DNA from: Cornus controversa
Lineage: Eukaryota > Streptophyta > Magnoliopsida > Cornales > Cornaceae
Assembly: GCA_026545225.1 (NCBI GenBank)
Contig: CM048849.1
Span: 50,704,336 to 50,768,335, forward strand
Direction: 5' to 3'
Length of the DNA stretch: 64,000 nucleotides
Shown here: one piece after another, positions 1 through 11,169 of the stretch
Numbering within the stretch: position 1 is the first letter of the stretch
How the letters are laid out: each line of letters opens with the position of its first letter
Notes under the pieces: generated by a model
Told to the model about the DNA's origin: nothing
Seen by the model: the letters and a program-made list of their open reading frames with translations, nothing else
Database searches by the model: none
Translations under genes and position numbers: made by a program

Positions 1-495
1 GAGGTACAGAGAACGCGTCCGCTCAGAATACTTGATAATTCCAGCCATAAACATGAGCATTGTTGGGATCCATAGGTTGTTTTTGTTTAGCGATTGAAGG
101 AAGATATAAAGAGCAGCTACACACTGGAATATGAGGCCAAGCAAGTGCCTGAGCCACAGCTCATTATCCTCAAGAGCAAAAGCAGTTATGGTATCCGGGC
201 CACCAAGGTGTACCAGAAAAAAGGGAGCCCAAAATGCCAGAAGATATTCATTATTCTTAGAATCAGGAGTGTTGCTTGGGCCGTTGGAGATGAGTCCAAC
301 AGCAAAATTTGCAGCCCAGTCCGCGAGCAAGTATGCCGACCAGAGGGGCATGATTATCCAATTGTTTGGCGTTCGCTTTCTCAAGGGGGCAAACAAAACT
401 AAGAAGGTTTGCAGTGAAAGGCTTAACATAATGAAGGCCCGGAGATTCCATAAATCCCAAAGCTGTTTCCAAGGTTCAGGAATAGCGATTTCCAT
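1..495 (-). CDS. DUF4220-family membrane protein, N-terminal part, runs off the left edge
   Basis: A minus-strand frame opens with ATG at 493-495 and stays open for 165 codons to base 1, so the gene continues outside the window. The protein starts MEIAIPEPWKQLWDLWNLRA and is strongly hydrophobic. Candidate membrane spans lie near residues 18-36, 46-66, 84-100, 117-135 and 143-155. The motifs WNLRAF, PLRKRTPNNWI, PLWSAYLLADW, HLGGPDTITAFALEDNELW and MAGIIKYSERT are those I know from plant DUF4220/DUF594 proteins, which usually have several hundred residues more, including a C-terminal DUF594. Their biochemical role is unknown. The start is chosen because it is the first ATG and matches the usual short N terminus before the first span. 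A conserved upstream block at 670-1060 is shared with two other places in the window, one of them beside a DUF4220 pseudogene. Family assignment is from sequence memory. Confidence 0.85.
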   Translation of the reverse strand, partial: MEIAIPEPWKQLWDLWNLRAFIMLSLSLQTFLVLFAPLRKRTPNNWIIMPLWSAYLLADWAANFAVGLISNGPSNTPDSKNNEYLLAFWAPFFLVHLGGPDTITAFALEDNELWLRHLLGLIFQCVAALYIFLQSLNKNNLWIPTMLMFMAGIIKYSERTRSLYL

Positions 496-669
496 ATTCT
501 CCTTTAGGATTTTTTTCCTCTCTTACCCTGCTGGAGCAAAGCCTTCTTAGTTCTTGAGATGATACAAATCAAAAGCACAATTTAGTGAATTTACACATAG
601 CTTTCAAAGAAGATGCATTCATTGTCAGTTTGTATAGAGCATATACACCAAATGCATTCTGCATAAAAA

Positions 670-1060
670 GTCAATTCATGGTTTACTATTTTAAATCACT
701 ATTGATGCATACAATATTCAGTCAACATTGACTAATTAAATTATTGGGTCCATGGAATTTTCATTTCTAAATTTCCTTGATAATATCAAAGCCAGCTGGA
801 TGTTGTGACTTATTATTAAAGTGAAGGTAGCAGCTATTGAGCAACAAATAGTATATTTAAAAAGAAGACCTGACTAGCTAAAACTCACTAGCCTTCTTAA
901 AACCAAAAATATATTTTTCTTTTTTCAGTCTAGACTCTAGAGTTTTCATTGTTTGATGCAAAATATAAAATCTTCATGATCTTGGAACACAGCTTTTTTC
1001 TAAAAATATATCAAGCAGAAGTTCAGGACTCGGGAGCATTAGCTGCCATTTGAAAAGAAA
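670..1060 (-). repeat. DUF4220 upstream block, copy 1 (putative promoter/5' leader)
   Basis: The block lies just upstream of the DUF4220 start on the minus strand. It contains a shared core around AATATTCAGTCAACATTGAC (about 717-736), then a stretch reading GATAATATCAAAGCCAGCTGG (about 779-799), and ends near GCATTAGCTGCCATT (about 1037-1051). The same ordered landmarks recur at 7795-8735 and partly at 54430-54560. Sharing across copies suggests it belongs to the duplicated gene unit and may carry its promoter. TTGAC cores of the W-box type are visible, but no promoter function can be shown from sequence alone. Confidence 0.6.
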
Positions 1061-4000
1061 AGGAAGATAACACAAATAAAATTCTCAGAATTATTTGCTA
1101 ACGAACTGATAGAGAAGAAAGGGGAAAATTTTCATATGCATGATTTGGAATATCGACTTCTTAATTTTTTTATTTTTTTTCCAAATAACCAGTTTCATTC
1201 ATGTCCTGGTGCTTGACACCATCAAAGATGTGAAAATCTCAGTTACCTACAAAATTAGAGTATTGCTAGCAGATCTTAATCCTAGATGGACGGTATGATA
1301 TAAACCAAGGTCTGCTCAAGAAATTCAACATTGAGCCATTTCCTAAATCCTGGATTTTTTTTTTTGTAAAACTTCTCTTATATAGCTTTGGATTGGGGAA
1401 TTGAACAGTATCTACTGCTTGAACTTTGCGAGGCTATCAAATAACAGGGTCGACTGAACAGTACCTAGTGATCCCTGTACACTCGGTTTCTTGATTTGAA
1501 GGATTTGCTTCAAAAGAAAGGAAGTCCCCCCAGCTATTGATGTATCACTGGTGTGAATTCACAACTTCTTATTCATTCTTCAATTAGTAGTTTAATATTG
1601 TGATTTCCTATGGTGTACAAAAAAAAAATTCCCGGTATTTCAATAGTTAAATTTAGCTCGTCAATGGGAAAAGGGGGTGATCGAATTAAAATCATAAACC
1701 AAGAAAGAAATAAAGTAGTAAGAGCTTAAACCTAGCTGCTTCATTCAGGAAGTCCTTTTCCAGTAGCAGATGGCTTTCTTCTCCAACTGAATGCAAGATC
1801 CTTCTCTCAAATCATTTGTTGAACTTTCTCTTGATTGGGTTGTCAAGATGTGTTGTAAAAACCACTTCAAAGCTGCAACAAGACAAATCTTTTGGTTCAG
1901 GCATACCATAAAAATCACTTAAACAGCAGAAATTTATCTAAAGTAAAAACCTGAGTGACCTCAAGTCAAGAGTAGTACCTCAGATGTGTTTATAGATAGG
2001 AATGTCTGTATTAAATTAGCACCAAATAAGAAATTTTGTATAATCCATATCGCTCCCTCCCAACCTTATCCAATTTCTTCATTTAGCCTGAAGAATCTAT
2101 ATGACTTTAAGATGGCTGTCACTGATAGTTACTGTAAAATTTACTTACTTCAGTTCAGGAACTTGACTCACATCTCAGTTTGGTTGGCAAAAGCAATTTC
2201 TCCCAGAGTATTGTTGTGGCCACACCTTCTCTGGCAGTCAACCCCTCAGGTCCAGCCTCCAGAGAGTGACTCCTTTCTTTTCTCAAAGTGAGAAATTGTT
2301 AAATTATCAAAGAATCTGGCATTAAGCTTTTGTTCATTAAAGTATGTTAGTATCTTTTTTTATTTCTGACATATTTTATAGGTATTTGACATGGGTGTAA
2401 ACAAAAATAAATAAATAAATCAGGTATATGAGCTGTCCTGGGCCATGCTCAAGGCTTGTGCTGATTGTAATGGGACCCTTCAATGAATTCACACCAATGA
2501 ATGGTTGGTTTCTCACATCTTTTTCCAAAGTAAAAGCAAAAAGAAAGAGGGAGAGAGAGACAGACAAATGAATGATTGGGCCCATGACCCATCCGATAGT
2601 CGAAAAAGGTCAGCACTGAGTCCAAGCAGCATCTCATCAGGAACACATATGAAAATACATCCAGAGAGTGATACTAACTTTTAGTTTATCAAGGAAAAAT
2701 ATTTTCAGGGCTCTATTCAAACATCAGTTGAGCTGTGTTTGTGATTGAAAATATTCATGAGAAATTGATCTGGGTTGGAATATGGGTTTAAAAATTTATG
2801 GTAACTTACAGGTATGATACTATTAAATGGGTTTTGATTCTAGAGAGAGAAAGAGAGTAGAAAGCCCAGGGTAGGCACATTACCATGTTAAACAGAAATG
2901 ATCGCTTGTTATACATCAAGTGGAAGCTTATTATACATCAAGTGGAAGTTTCATAACATGTAAATACCACACAACTCCAATAAGGGAATCTAACAATAAA
3001 GTTTTATTATTGTTTGCCAGCTAGCAGTATATATTTAAACAGAACAAAATGTCAACCCTAAAAGGGAAGACATTTCCATGTCTCCATTGTATCAACAATC
3101 CATTCACACTATGTAGTTGGAGTATGAAATGTGGAAGTGCTTCACGAATCACGACAGTAAAATAGTCCTATGTTACGGTCATCCCATAATGGCCACCATT
3201 GCCTTTAATTAGATGCACCAGAAGCACATATCATAGGATAAACACTGCAAACTAATGAAATGACTAGCAAAGTGTAATCAACTTAAATTGCTTCTCATTT
3301 TTGGTTTTAGATATTTTTAAACAACTCAAATCAATCGATGAGTGTGACACTCCAGTTGCAAGTATTCTTACTAATTTTTGTACATATCATGATTAATATA
3401 AGATACGTGAGGCTATCTTTGATAATTTCACATTTTTCTCAACTTTTGAGTAAAGAAGGGGTATTTACTACTGAAATTGCTCAGGAAAACGAATAGGTGA
3501 TAAGTGCACAAAACTAGCTATTTCAAATTTCAAAATAAGTCTTTAATTACTATTTTACTTTATTTAAATGTTCTTATCTTTACATTTTATGTTTTATAGG
3601 AGTTGATTTCCAAATAAGAAGAAAAGCAGCAAAAAAAGATATATATATATATATATATAGTCAAAGATGAACATAAGAAGAATTGTAGGAGAGATAGTAT
3701 TCTGTGCAATTTACTTCACAAGAGATCTCATGTTCAAAACTTTACAAAATAGGTGGTGATGTGCATGATGAAAACTGAAGAACAGTTTCATTTTCCTCAA
3801 CCTCCAATATCACGACTTCAACAGGTTCTTACAGCTCTTAATGAAGTGGTACTACTGCTGGAGGCATTGCTTCCCAAAACAAATGTCAAGGGGTATTTGA
3901 TCTTTGAAGTTTTTTGTTTCTTCGGTAAAAATGATCTTTGAACTTTTACACTCTGCTAAAAGGTTTTTTCTAAATAAAAACTAAAATCCTCATCTTTTAT

Positions 4001-4346
4001 TTGTGCAGTTCAACTAAATCACTCAATCTTTGATTACTTCATACAGAAGTCAAAATGCCATAGTCTTTGTTTCTTCTCAATATGCATTTGTATTCAGAAA
4101 GTAAACACACGGCTATGATAGATCAATTGTAAAGATGTACTTATCTCTACAAAGACTTCACATTGCTTTGGTATAACAAAAACAGATATGTAGCTTACTG
4201 CGGACAAGTGTACAAGAAAAAATCACCAACTTGTGAAATCCACAAAAATTATACAGATGAAGAATTAAGAAACTGAACTGAAATCACAACATCAGCCAGT
4301 ATCAAATGACAGATGAAAAAAAAGAAGGAGAAAAGACCATACAAAT
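1061..4346. other. Intergenic DNA with no gene I can support
   Basis: The stretch between the DUF4220 gene and the first NLR-type gene is A+T-rich. It carries a short GA-rich tract near 2548-2566 and a (TA)n tract near 3641-3658. Short open frames exist (for example 3753-3941 plus), but none matches a family I know. The minus-strand stretch around 1740-1870 has a coding-like look but no recognisable domain. It could hold 5' untranslated exons of the DUF4220 gene. Confidence 0.5.
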
Positions 4347-6575
4347 TCATGATGCAATTTCTTGCAACTGCTTCGATTTCTTTGTTCTGTTAATCCACAC
4401 TCCCTTCTCATCACATGGGAAGAAAGCAAGTTTGGGGCATTGTACTTTCTCCAAGTAAATCAATTTTGGAAATAACTCTTGCAGTTCTCTCCAATCCATC
4501 TCTATTTCATTCAAGTACTTGAGACGCAATACCTCAACTTTCCAATTGTTTGCTTCTGGCATGAGTATTCCCCACTTGTCCTGAAATTGACCCAGGTCAG
4601 AAAATTTCCCTCCCCTGATGTAGAGTTTCTTTAGGTCCTTCAGATTGGCAGGCATCAGCCAACTGGGTGAAATCGTCCTAGGGTAACACTGAAGATCCAG
4701 TTTCTCCAGCTGAGGAGGAAGTGCCGCGTCTCGTTGTGGCTTAAAGGCATCTAATCTTCTAAAAACTGGGCGACCATGCGATGGTTTATCAGAAGCTGCT
4801 GTTGCCTGTGCTGCTGTACTATTGCCTTTCATTGTGTTACCTCCTCTATTTTCTTGGTTGAGGATGTTAGCCTTGTTGTCTCTTTTGGCTTCTGAAGAGA
4901 GTGCCGTTGATTTTGCTGCATCTTTCACTTGCTTAGCACTTTTATCTGTTTCATCTTCTAACGAGCCCCGACCCCATGCTATTGTCAGCTTGCAAAGCAC
5001 TTGAAATCGTTGAAAAGCATGAAGATCTGCATCTGTTGGGAAGTGCTTCAGACCTGTGTAAACACACAATTTTTTCAGCTTAGGCAATTTTGCCAAATCC
5101 TCAAGAGTACATGAATTTTTGCCCTTAGACGACTCTCCAACAACAAATCCCTTGAGGACTTGCAGTTGGGAGAGTGATGCAAGCCCCTTTGGCATCTGAT
5201 CTAGCAAGTAACACTCAGACATGTCCAAGTGTGTCAAACTCTTGAGCGATCCAATTCCATCTGGAATTACCTCAAGACTATGACAGGCTCTGAGATCCAG
5301 GATCGTCAGACTCCCAAGCCCTGAAATGGACTCGGGAAGCTCTGTAATTCTAGACACTCCTTGAAGGCTAAAAAATCTCAAGTGCTTCATGTTCATCAAC
5401 CCTTCCAAAAATTTAGTATCCTCAACTTCAATGTGATGTGTGGCCGAGGCCTGCCACCTTCCCAAATAAAGAACATTGACATTTATCATTTTCAAAGACC
5501 ATTCAAGCTTAAATTCAATAGAAGGCTCATTAACATTGAACACCATATGAAGGTGTTCCAATTCCGGAATGTTTATCAACCCTTTACCGGCTAAGCATGC
5601 CCGGAGAGAACCAGAGAAGTTCTCAGTGACATTCTCCTCGCCCTGAACAAAATCAAAGAACTTAGCCTTCTCGGCGAGCATAACTACCGCAGAACGAACA
5701 AAAGGGTGCATCTTGCAGCTGTGCACTTCCAGGCTGCGCTTTTCATAGAACGGCTCGATGAAGCCCTTCACCATAAGCTCCTTGAAGAACTCATTGCCCA
5801 AGTCCTCCGTAGTTTTTGACCCTCCCCGTATAAAACCCTCACCTATCCACCAATAAACCATAAGCCTCTTCTTTATGATAGCATTTTCTGGGAACACTGA
5901 AAAACACAATAAACACAGTTTCAATTCTCTTTTGAGGCCATCATAAAGTAGCTGAAAATCTTGAAATGCCGAGCTACACTCGAACATCTGGTTCTTGTAC
6001 AACTTGGGCATTTCGTCGAGCGACTTTTTGGCATTGCCTCCCTTGCCTTTTCCGCCAGTACCATTCGAGCGCGTGGACTCATCTTTGTCCTTAGAAGATA
6101 TCTGCTGCTTCAATTTCGTCACCGTCTTCTTGAGTTCGCGAAACTCATCCCGACTTCCACCATTTTTAAGCTTCTCGAAACTACACGAAGCCTCCTCGAT
6201 TTGATTTTTGTACTTGTCGATCGTATCGTAGGTCTTTTTGATGAAATTGAGATCTGCATCGATCCAGTTACGGAGCACCTGAGCTTCGTCATGCCCATTT
6301 GTGCTGTTGGTGTGGCCATCATTGACCTTTTTGTTGTCAGTTGGTTTTGGTTCGGAGATTTGGCGGTTGGCTTTGCGAGGACATGGAAAACCCCAGAATG
6401 AAGACTTGGATTTGGAATGATTATCTGATGAAATTGGTTTAGGGATTGCTTCATTGACGCTTTTTTGATTTGGGGTTGTCGTGATTGAGGTAGAAGAAGA
6501 AGCATTGGTGTTATCGATCGCTACGATTTCGGTAGAAGAATCTAAAGATGGAGATGAAATGGGCTCAGTTGACAT
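4347..6575 (-). CDS. NLR-like protein lacking the P-loop: coiled coil, winged helix, LRR
   Basis: Single-exon frame of 742 codons, ATG at 6573-6575 and stop at 4347-4349. Residues 1-95 are Ser/Thr/Asn-rich and probably disordered. Residues 98-165 (from DEAQVLRNWIDADLNFI) look like a coiled coil. Residues 165-190 are a Gly/Lys linker. Residues 205-310 match the ARC2/winged-helix part of plant NLRs, with an RNBS-D-like segment (LCFSVFPENAIIKKRLMVYW) and KMHP at 288-291 where MHD would stand. LRRs follow at about 385-550 and 625-735, split by a low-complexity insert at about 555-620. The P-loop, kinase-2 and GLPL motifs are all absent. Related NB-less CC-LRR proteins are known in plants (Arabidopsis At5g45500-45520, from memory). 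It probably acts in immunity as a partner, decoy or regulator; that is inference. The gene is co-oriented with the NB-ARC gene at 19794-23876. Confidence 0.85.
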   Translation of the reverse strand: MSTEPISSPSLDSSTEIVAIDNTNASSSTSITTTPNQKSVNEAIPKPISSDNHSKSKSSFWGFPCPRKANRQISEPKPTDNKKVNDGHTNSTNGHDEAQVLRNWIDADLNFIKKTYDTIDKYKNQIEEASCSFEKLKNGGSRDEFRELKKTVTKLKQQISSKDKDESTRSNGTGGKGKGGNAKKSLDEMPKLYKNQMFECSSAFQDFQLLYDGLKRELKLCLLCFSVFPENAIIKKRLMVYWWIGEGFIRGGSKTTEDLGNEFFKELMVKGFIEPFYEKRSLEVHSCKMHPFVRSAVVMLAEKAKFFDFVQGEENVTENFSGSLRACLAGKGLINIPELEHLHMVFNVNEPSIEFKLEWSLKMINVNVLYLGRWQASATHHIEVEDTKFLEGLMNMKHLRFFSLQGVSRITELPESISGLGSLTILDLRACHSLEVIPDGIGSLKSLTHLDMSECYLLDQMPKGLASLSQLQVLKGFVVGESSKGKNSCTLEDLAKLPKLKKLCVYTGLKHFPTDADLHAFQRFQVLCKLTIAWGRGSLEDETDKSAKQVKDAAKSTALSSEAKRDNKANILNQENRGGNTMKGNSTAAQATAASDKPSHGRPVFRRLDAFKPQRDAALPPQLEKLDLQCYPRTISPSWLMPANLKDLKKLYIRGGKFSDLGQFQDKWGILMPEANNWKVEVLRLKYLNEIEMDWRELQELFPKLIYLEKVQCPKLAFFPCDEKGVWINRTKKSKQLQEIAS

Positions 6576-7794
6576 TGTGTAAGACCAAGGAGGTTCAATG
6601 GCAGAAGTACAGTGTAGAGGAGAATTTGCTCATGTGACAGCCCAAGCAACAATGAGCTCGCGCACACATGTACCCGTACGAGTTGTGTATATCACACAGT
6701 GTAATAACAAATAACCATTATAGAAAGACTTTTCACCAGAAAAGTCGCAAAACAGTGGACCATGGGAGCAATAATTCAAATACATGAACAACCATAATGC
6801 ACGTTAATATAAATTTTAAAAATTTTAAGTTTTTTTAAAAATAATTTTCATTTTAAAGTTCGTTTTTCTTTTTAAATTTGTAAATACTAGAACTTTAAAA
6901 AAAATTTAAAAATTACACACCATTAAAGTGATATTATAGTAGCAAAAATGCCCCTTCATATAAATTTAAAAATATATATATAGTTTTTCTTTAAATTGAT
7001 TTTCATTTTAGGTTTTCTTTTTATTTTTAATTTTTTAAAAATAAAAATTTAAGAAAAAAATGAAAATTTTTCTAAAGTATTTTCATTTTTTTTTACAGAC
7101 GCACCATAAAAAAAAAATTCTAAAATAATTTTTCACAATACTATGGTGACTGAGTTATTTCTATTAATTTTAATTTTATATTAAGGGGCACTATTGGACA
7201 TTTGGGGTGTTTAAGTGAATTTTTTTTTTTTTTTTGGATAGAAAGATTTTTGCCAAAAATTAAAAGTGAAAGGAGATTTTATACGATTTGCTCAACAGCA
7301 ATCATTATTTTTTGACACATTTTGATTTGAAGAATTATCCTCTTAGTGTTCTTATATAGGGCGGACCTCAGGAGGGATTAAGGAGGGCCATGGTCTCTCC
7401 AATTTTTTTTAAAAATCTATTAGGTACCCTCCTATTTAACTATTAAATCTTATAAATATTTACATTTGCCCCTCCAAAATTATATAAATAGCACTCTCTG
7501 AATCCACCCTACTCATATGTGTCAAACTTTATAGTGTTTTGTTCGCATAAATGCCCAAGGAACTAAACAAGCAAAATCATCCTCCTCTTCCTGAGGTTCC
7601 ACCACCAAAGAGTAAGAGACCTCGAGGTTTGGTTCCATATTTGGAAACAAAAGTGCTAATATTATCAGAGCTATTGAATCTGTGAGCTTCACTGTGGGAC
7701 TGATATTCTGCTATCGCCATAACACAGCCAGTTTGAAAATAACAAAAAAATAAAAGTGAAAATGAAAAATAGATGAAATGGAAAAAAGTTGCAA
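6576..7794. other. A+T-rich intergenic DNA upstream of the P-loop-less NLR gene
   Basis: Bases about 6780-7300 are extremely A+T-rich, with two similar halves (each with TTTTCATTTTA-like and ATAAATTT-like segments near 6810-6860 and 6960-7020). This could be a decayed MITE or simple degenerate DNA. The minus-strand frame 7577-7813 has an ATG but no recognised domain; it sits where the coding part of a duplicated DUF4220 unit would be expected. No gene is called. Confidence 0.4.
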
Positions 7795-8735
7795 TCAATT
7801 CATGAGTTGCCATTTTAATTAATTAATCACTACTGCCACATACAATATAATATTCAGTCGTCATTGACTAATTAAATTATTGGTTTTATTTGTCCAAGTT
7901 TTCTTGATAAAATCAAAGCCAGCTGGATTTTTTTGACTGTTATTTTTATAATGACCATCGTGATGGTGTAGCTAGTGAGCAACAAATATTAAATACAAAG
8001 AGGAAATATTAAAAAACAAATAGCAAAGAAAATAAAACACCCCGCCAGCAGCTAACAGTCACTAGTAGTCTTCTTAGAAAAGTACATTTTCTTTTCTTTT
8101 ATTGCTCTCGAAGTATTGGATTTGTGGTTGAAATTTCGTTGCGTTGGTTTTTTTTTTTGTTTTTTTGAAAAAAAAAATCTGTATACATTTATTTTAGAAT
8201 TGTGATTAAATTGATAATTTTTTATTAGATAATGTATGAGAATTTAAGAAGAAATTGATTTTGAAGAATCTATAAATAGATATGCAGTTAAAAGAAAAAA
8301 GAAAGGGTGAGAAAATATATAAAGGGTTGGTAAGTACTATGAGGAGAGGAGAGAGAAAATTTAATTCTTGTGAAAAGATGTCAAGAGAGAGTGAAAGAGT
8401 GTGTGATAGACATATTTTTCGCGTGTTGTATATTCTCTTCTTAATATAGTAAAATATATATCTTCATGAACGTACGTAGTCTTATAATTGGATGAATCAT
8501 GTAAATTATTGTATTGTACGTAAATGTGTTTAATTGTTATTTTTATATATGCCTTGTGTGATTGTTGATATGATGATATGGCTCAACTGTACGGAATAAG
8601 AGGAAATTAAATTCACAAGAAAAACTGACCGTGTTTGCATTGCGTCGATGTAAAACATCTGGTCTTTATTATTTTGGAACTTAGGGTAGCCATATATCAA
8701 GCAGATGTTCAGTGGCATTAGCTGCCATTGGATCT
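7795..8735 (-). repeat. DUF4220 upstream block, copy 2, split by an insertion
   Basis: This stretch repeats the landmarks of 670-1060 in the same order: TCAATTCATG (about 7796), AATATTCAGTCGTCATTGAC (about 7851-7870), AAATCAAAGCCAGCTGGATT (about 7910-7929), GTGAGCAACAAATA (about 7975-7988), and finally ATATATCAAGCAGATGTTCAG near 8692-8712 and GCATTAGCTGCCATTGG near 8715-8731. About 500 bp (8115-8630) between landmarks has no counterpart in copy 1 and is likely an insertion. No DUF4220 coding sequence is evident beside it, so it appears to be an orphan upstream region. Confidence 0.6.
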
Positions 8736-11169
8736 AAAGTACTGCCGAGTGCCGACCCCAATCGCGACTGCCCATTCGACAGGCCAACAACCCTTCCAGC
8801 AGATGAGGAGTCACAAATCCATCGAACCATGACTCTGGCTAGCATTCATGAAAAGAGTCCACTAAAGTACCTACTTAGTTCACTTCAACTTGGACCTTCT
8901 TTTTCTTTCTAAAAAGGACAATTAACTTCTAGTTTTCCAACATCTTCCTATACTATAGAGAAATATTGCTTAATTGAGTAATAGTACTTCATAATCTTTA
9001 TAGGTATGAAATGAGAGGAATGGAAATGGAGGTAATATTTAATTTTTTTATTTTACCTCTTGCTCTCTCAAGATGGAAGCTTCCAAAAAAAAATAAAAAA
9101 AAAAGTCTAAGATGTTTATTCTGTTTCTTCACTATAATATAAAAGTATTCTCTCCATTATAGCATGACTCACTTAGTTAAATAATCTATAATATTAAACA
9201 TAACTTTTACTATTCATGATTTTTTGCACAATTATTTTCTTATTCACCTATTATAATCTTTTTCTTGTTTACTTAGTTAAGTAATATATAAGAAATTAAT
9301 ATGATAATATATAATGTGCATAAATTATTTATATTATTATAAAAAATACTTTGAAAATGCTCTTATTCATTTTCTTTTTTTAAAAAAATTCACTTATAAA
9401 TAATAACTGTTATGTATATTATTATCTTTTAACTTGTATTGTATTTTTTAATTTAATTTTCTTATATATATAATATCAATTTTAATTTAATTTAATTTTC
9501 ACATATATATGATATCATACTTATAGAAGACTAGGTCTACTAAAAAAAAATTTGTATCGTCTAATAGTTACATGTTCAAATATAAAAAAAAAAAAGGAAA
9601 GAAAATGTGTAACAAATGTGTTACTAAACATTATTTTTTGTTCTAAAAAATGTGAAAACAACTAGAAGGGAGTATTAAGAGTTCAGTTCTTATTATTAGT
9701 ACTGTCAGATAAAGATAAAAATAAAAAAATTTAAAAAAAGGAAGAGAGAGAAAATGAAAAGGTTAAAATTTACTCAAGAAAATGGAAGGGTTACATTAAT
9801 ATTAATGGTGAATTTACTCAAATTACTATTGAGCATAATGAATCATAACAAAAGAAAAAAATAACAATATCTTCTCATCATGTAATTAGAAATTGTATCC
9901 GCACCAAGTTTTCTTCAACAAAAAATCTCTAGTTAGTCCAGGCACTTAAGTTACCATCTCACCCATCTCCAAGCTGGTAGGTCATGGCCATTCTTGCTTT
10001 TTCTTACTAATAAGTACTCCTTCAATGGGTTTGCAACCTCGGTCACAGCATTGGCTTGAGGTGAAGGTCGCCCTAATGGCGGTGCCAAAAGAACAAAAAT
10101 TGCCTTATTTTTCTTCTCCAATTGTCTGCTTCTTCGAATGTCACTGCACCGTGGCTGGTGGTTCTATCCTTCCTACAAAAGATAACAATGTCACTCAATT
10201 TTACAAAAAATAAGAACATCTATAATTGATTTCGTAAACCTAGTTCATAAACAATCAGAATTCACTAGATGAAAGCTGCTTGAACATAACCAAAATAAAT
10301 AAACAAGATATAGTCAGATTAACAGTTCACATTAAAGCTATATAGTAGCTACAGTGCCACAACATTCACTGCTAAAACAACCCTACAGGCATCATTGATT
10401 GAATAGAGATTTTTTCAAAAAGGATAGCCTTCTTGATTATATAACCTATCTGAAAACTCGGCAGAATGCTTTGGTGTTGCTCTTTTTTTTTTTTTTCCTT
10501 CTCACTTCCATAACCCCATACCATGCCACCTTTCCCTAACGCTCGGAACTTCTGCTGAAGTATTTTGGATCTTATCTCCATCTGGTAAATTTAATTCTAG
10601 AATAGCTTGAGATAAAATCAGAGAGGTTATGTTCACTTGCACCGTTTAGTATGGTGTCCCAAAGCTATTAATTAGTAAGTAATCTGCTACCACAATATTA
10701 GATAGAAGCATCCATAAAGCACATAAGAGTCACCACTATTTTCATAAGAGCTTTCAACAAACAAATAGATTCTGCTTTACAGTGGATAGATTTTCATGCC
10801 AACTTAATCAACTAGAATTCAGGAGCCACTTCAACAAGTCTTCCACAGTAATAACATAAATATATCTAAAAAGCTGAAGGATGAGAATTATAATGGTACT
10901 TAATATACATGTAGATAAATTTGGTTCAACTTTTTCCTACACATTAACTTCATAATTTTCTGTCTCAAAAATTTTTTTTTTTCAAGAGGTGAAAAAAAAA
11001 AGAAATCAGTAACAAACATTACAATTACAGCAATGAAAGAATTGAATGAGGGAATAAGAAAATTAAATACCAATCTAACTAAAGATTGTTAGAATTTTAA
11101 CATGATCAAAGAAAGTTGCATCATCAACAATGACATGCATATAACAGGTTGTTGGTGGAATGATATAAA
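8736..11169. other. Intergenic DNA, no supported gene
   Basis: A+T-rich DNA with homopolymer runs and microsatellite-like tracts. The open frames at 8712-8912 and 10025-10213 on plus, and an ATG-less minus frame at 9951-10163, show no family motif I recognise. Nothing here supports a gene or RNA. Confidence 0.45.

Noticed and set aside
94..550. Plus-strand open frames over the first 550 bases
   Set aside because: They are shadows of the minus-strand DUF4220 frame, which has the recognisable protein and membrane spans.
7577..7813. Small minus-strand gene next to upstream block copy 2
   Set aside because: The frame starts in hydrophobic, low-complexity sequence and does not match DUF4220 or another family; kept only as intergenic DNA.
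9951..10213. Possible gene fragment on either strand
   Set aside because: The minus frame of 71 codons has no ATG and follows a stop; neither strand shows a family motif.
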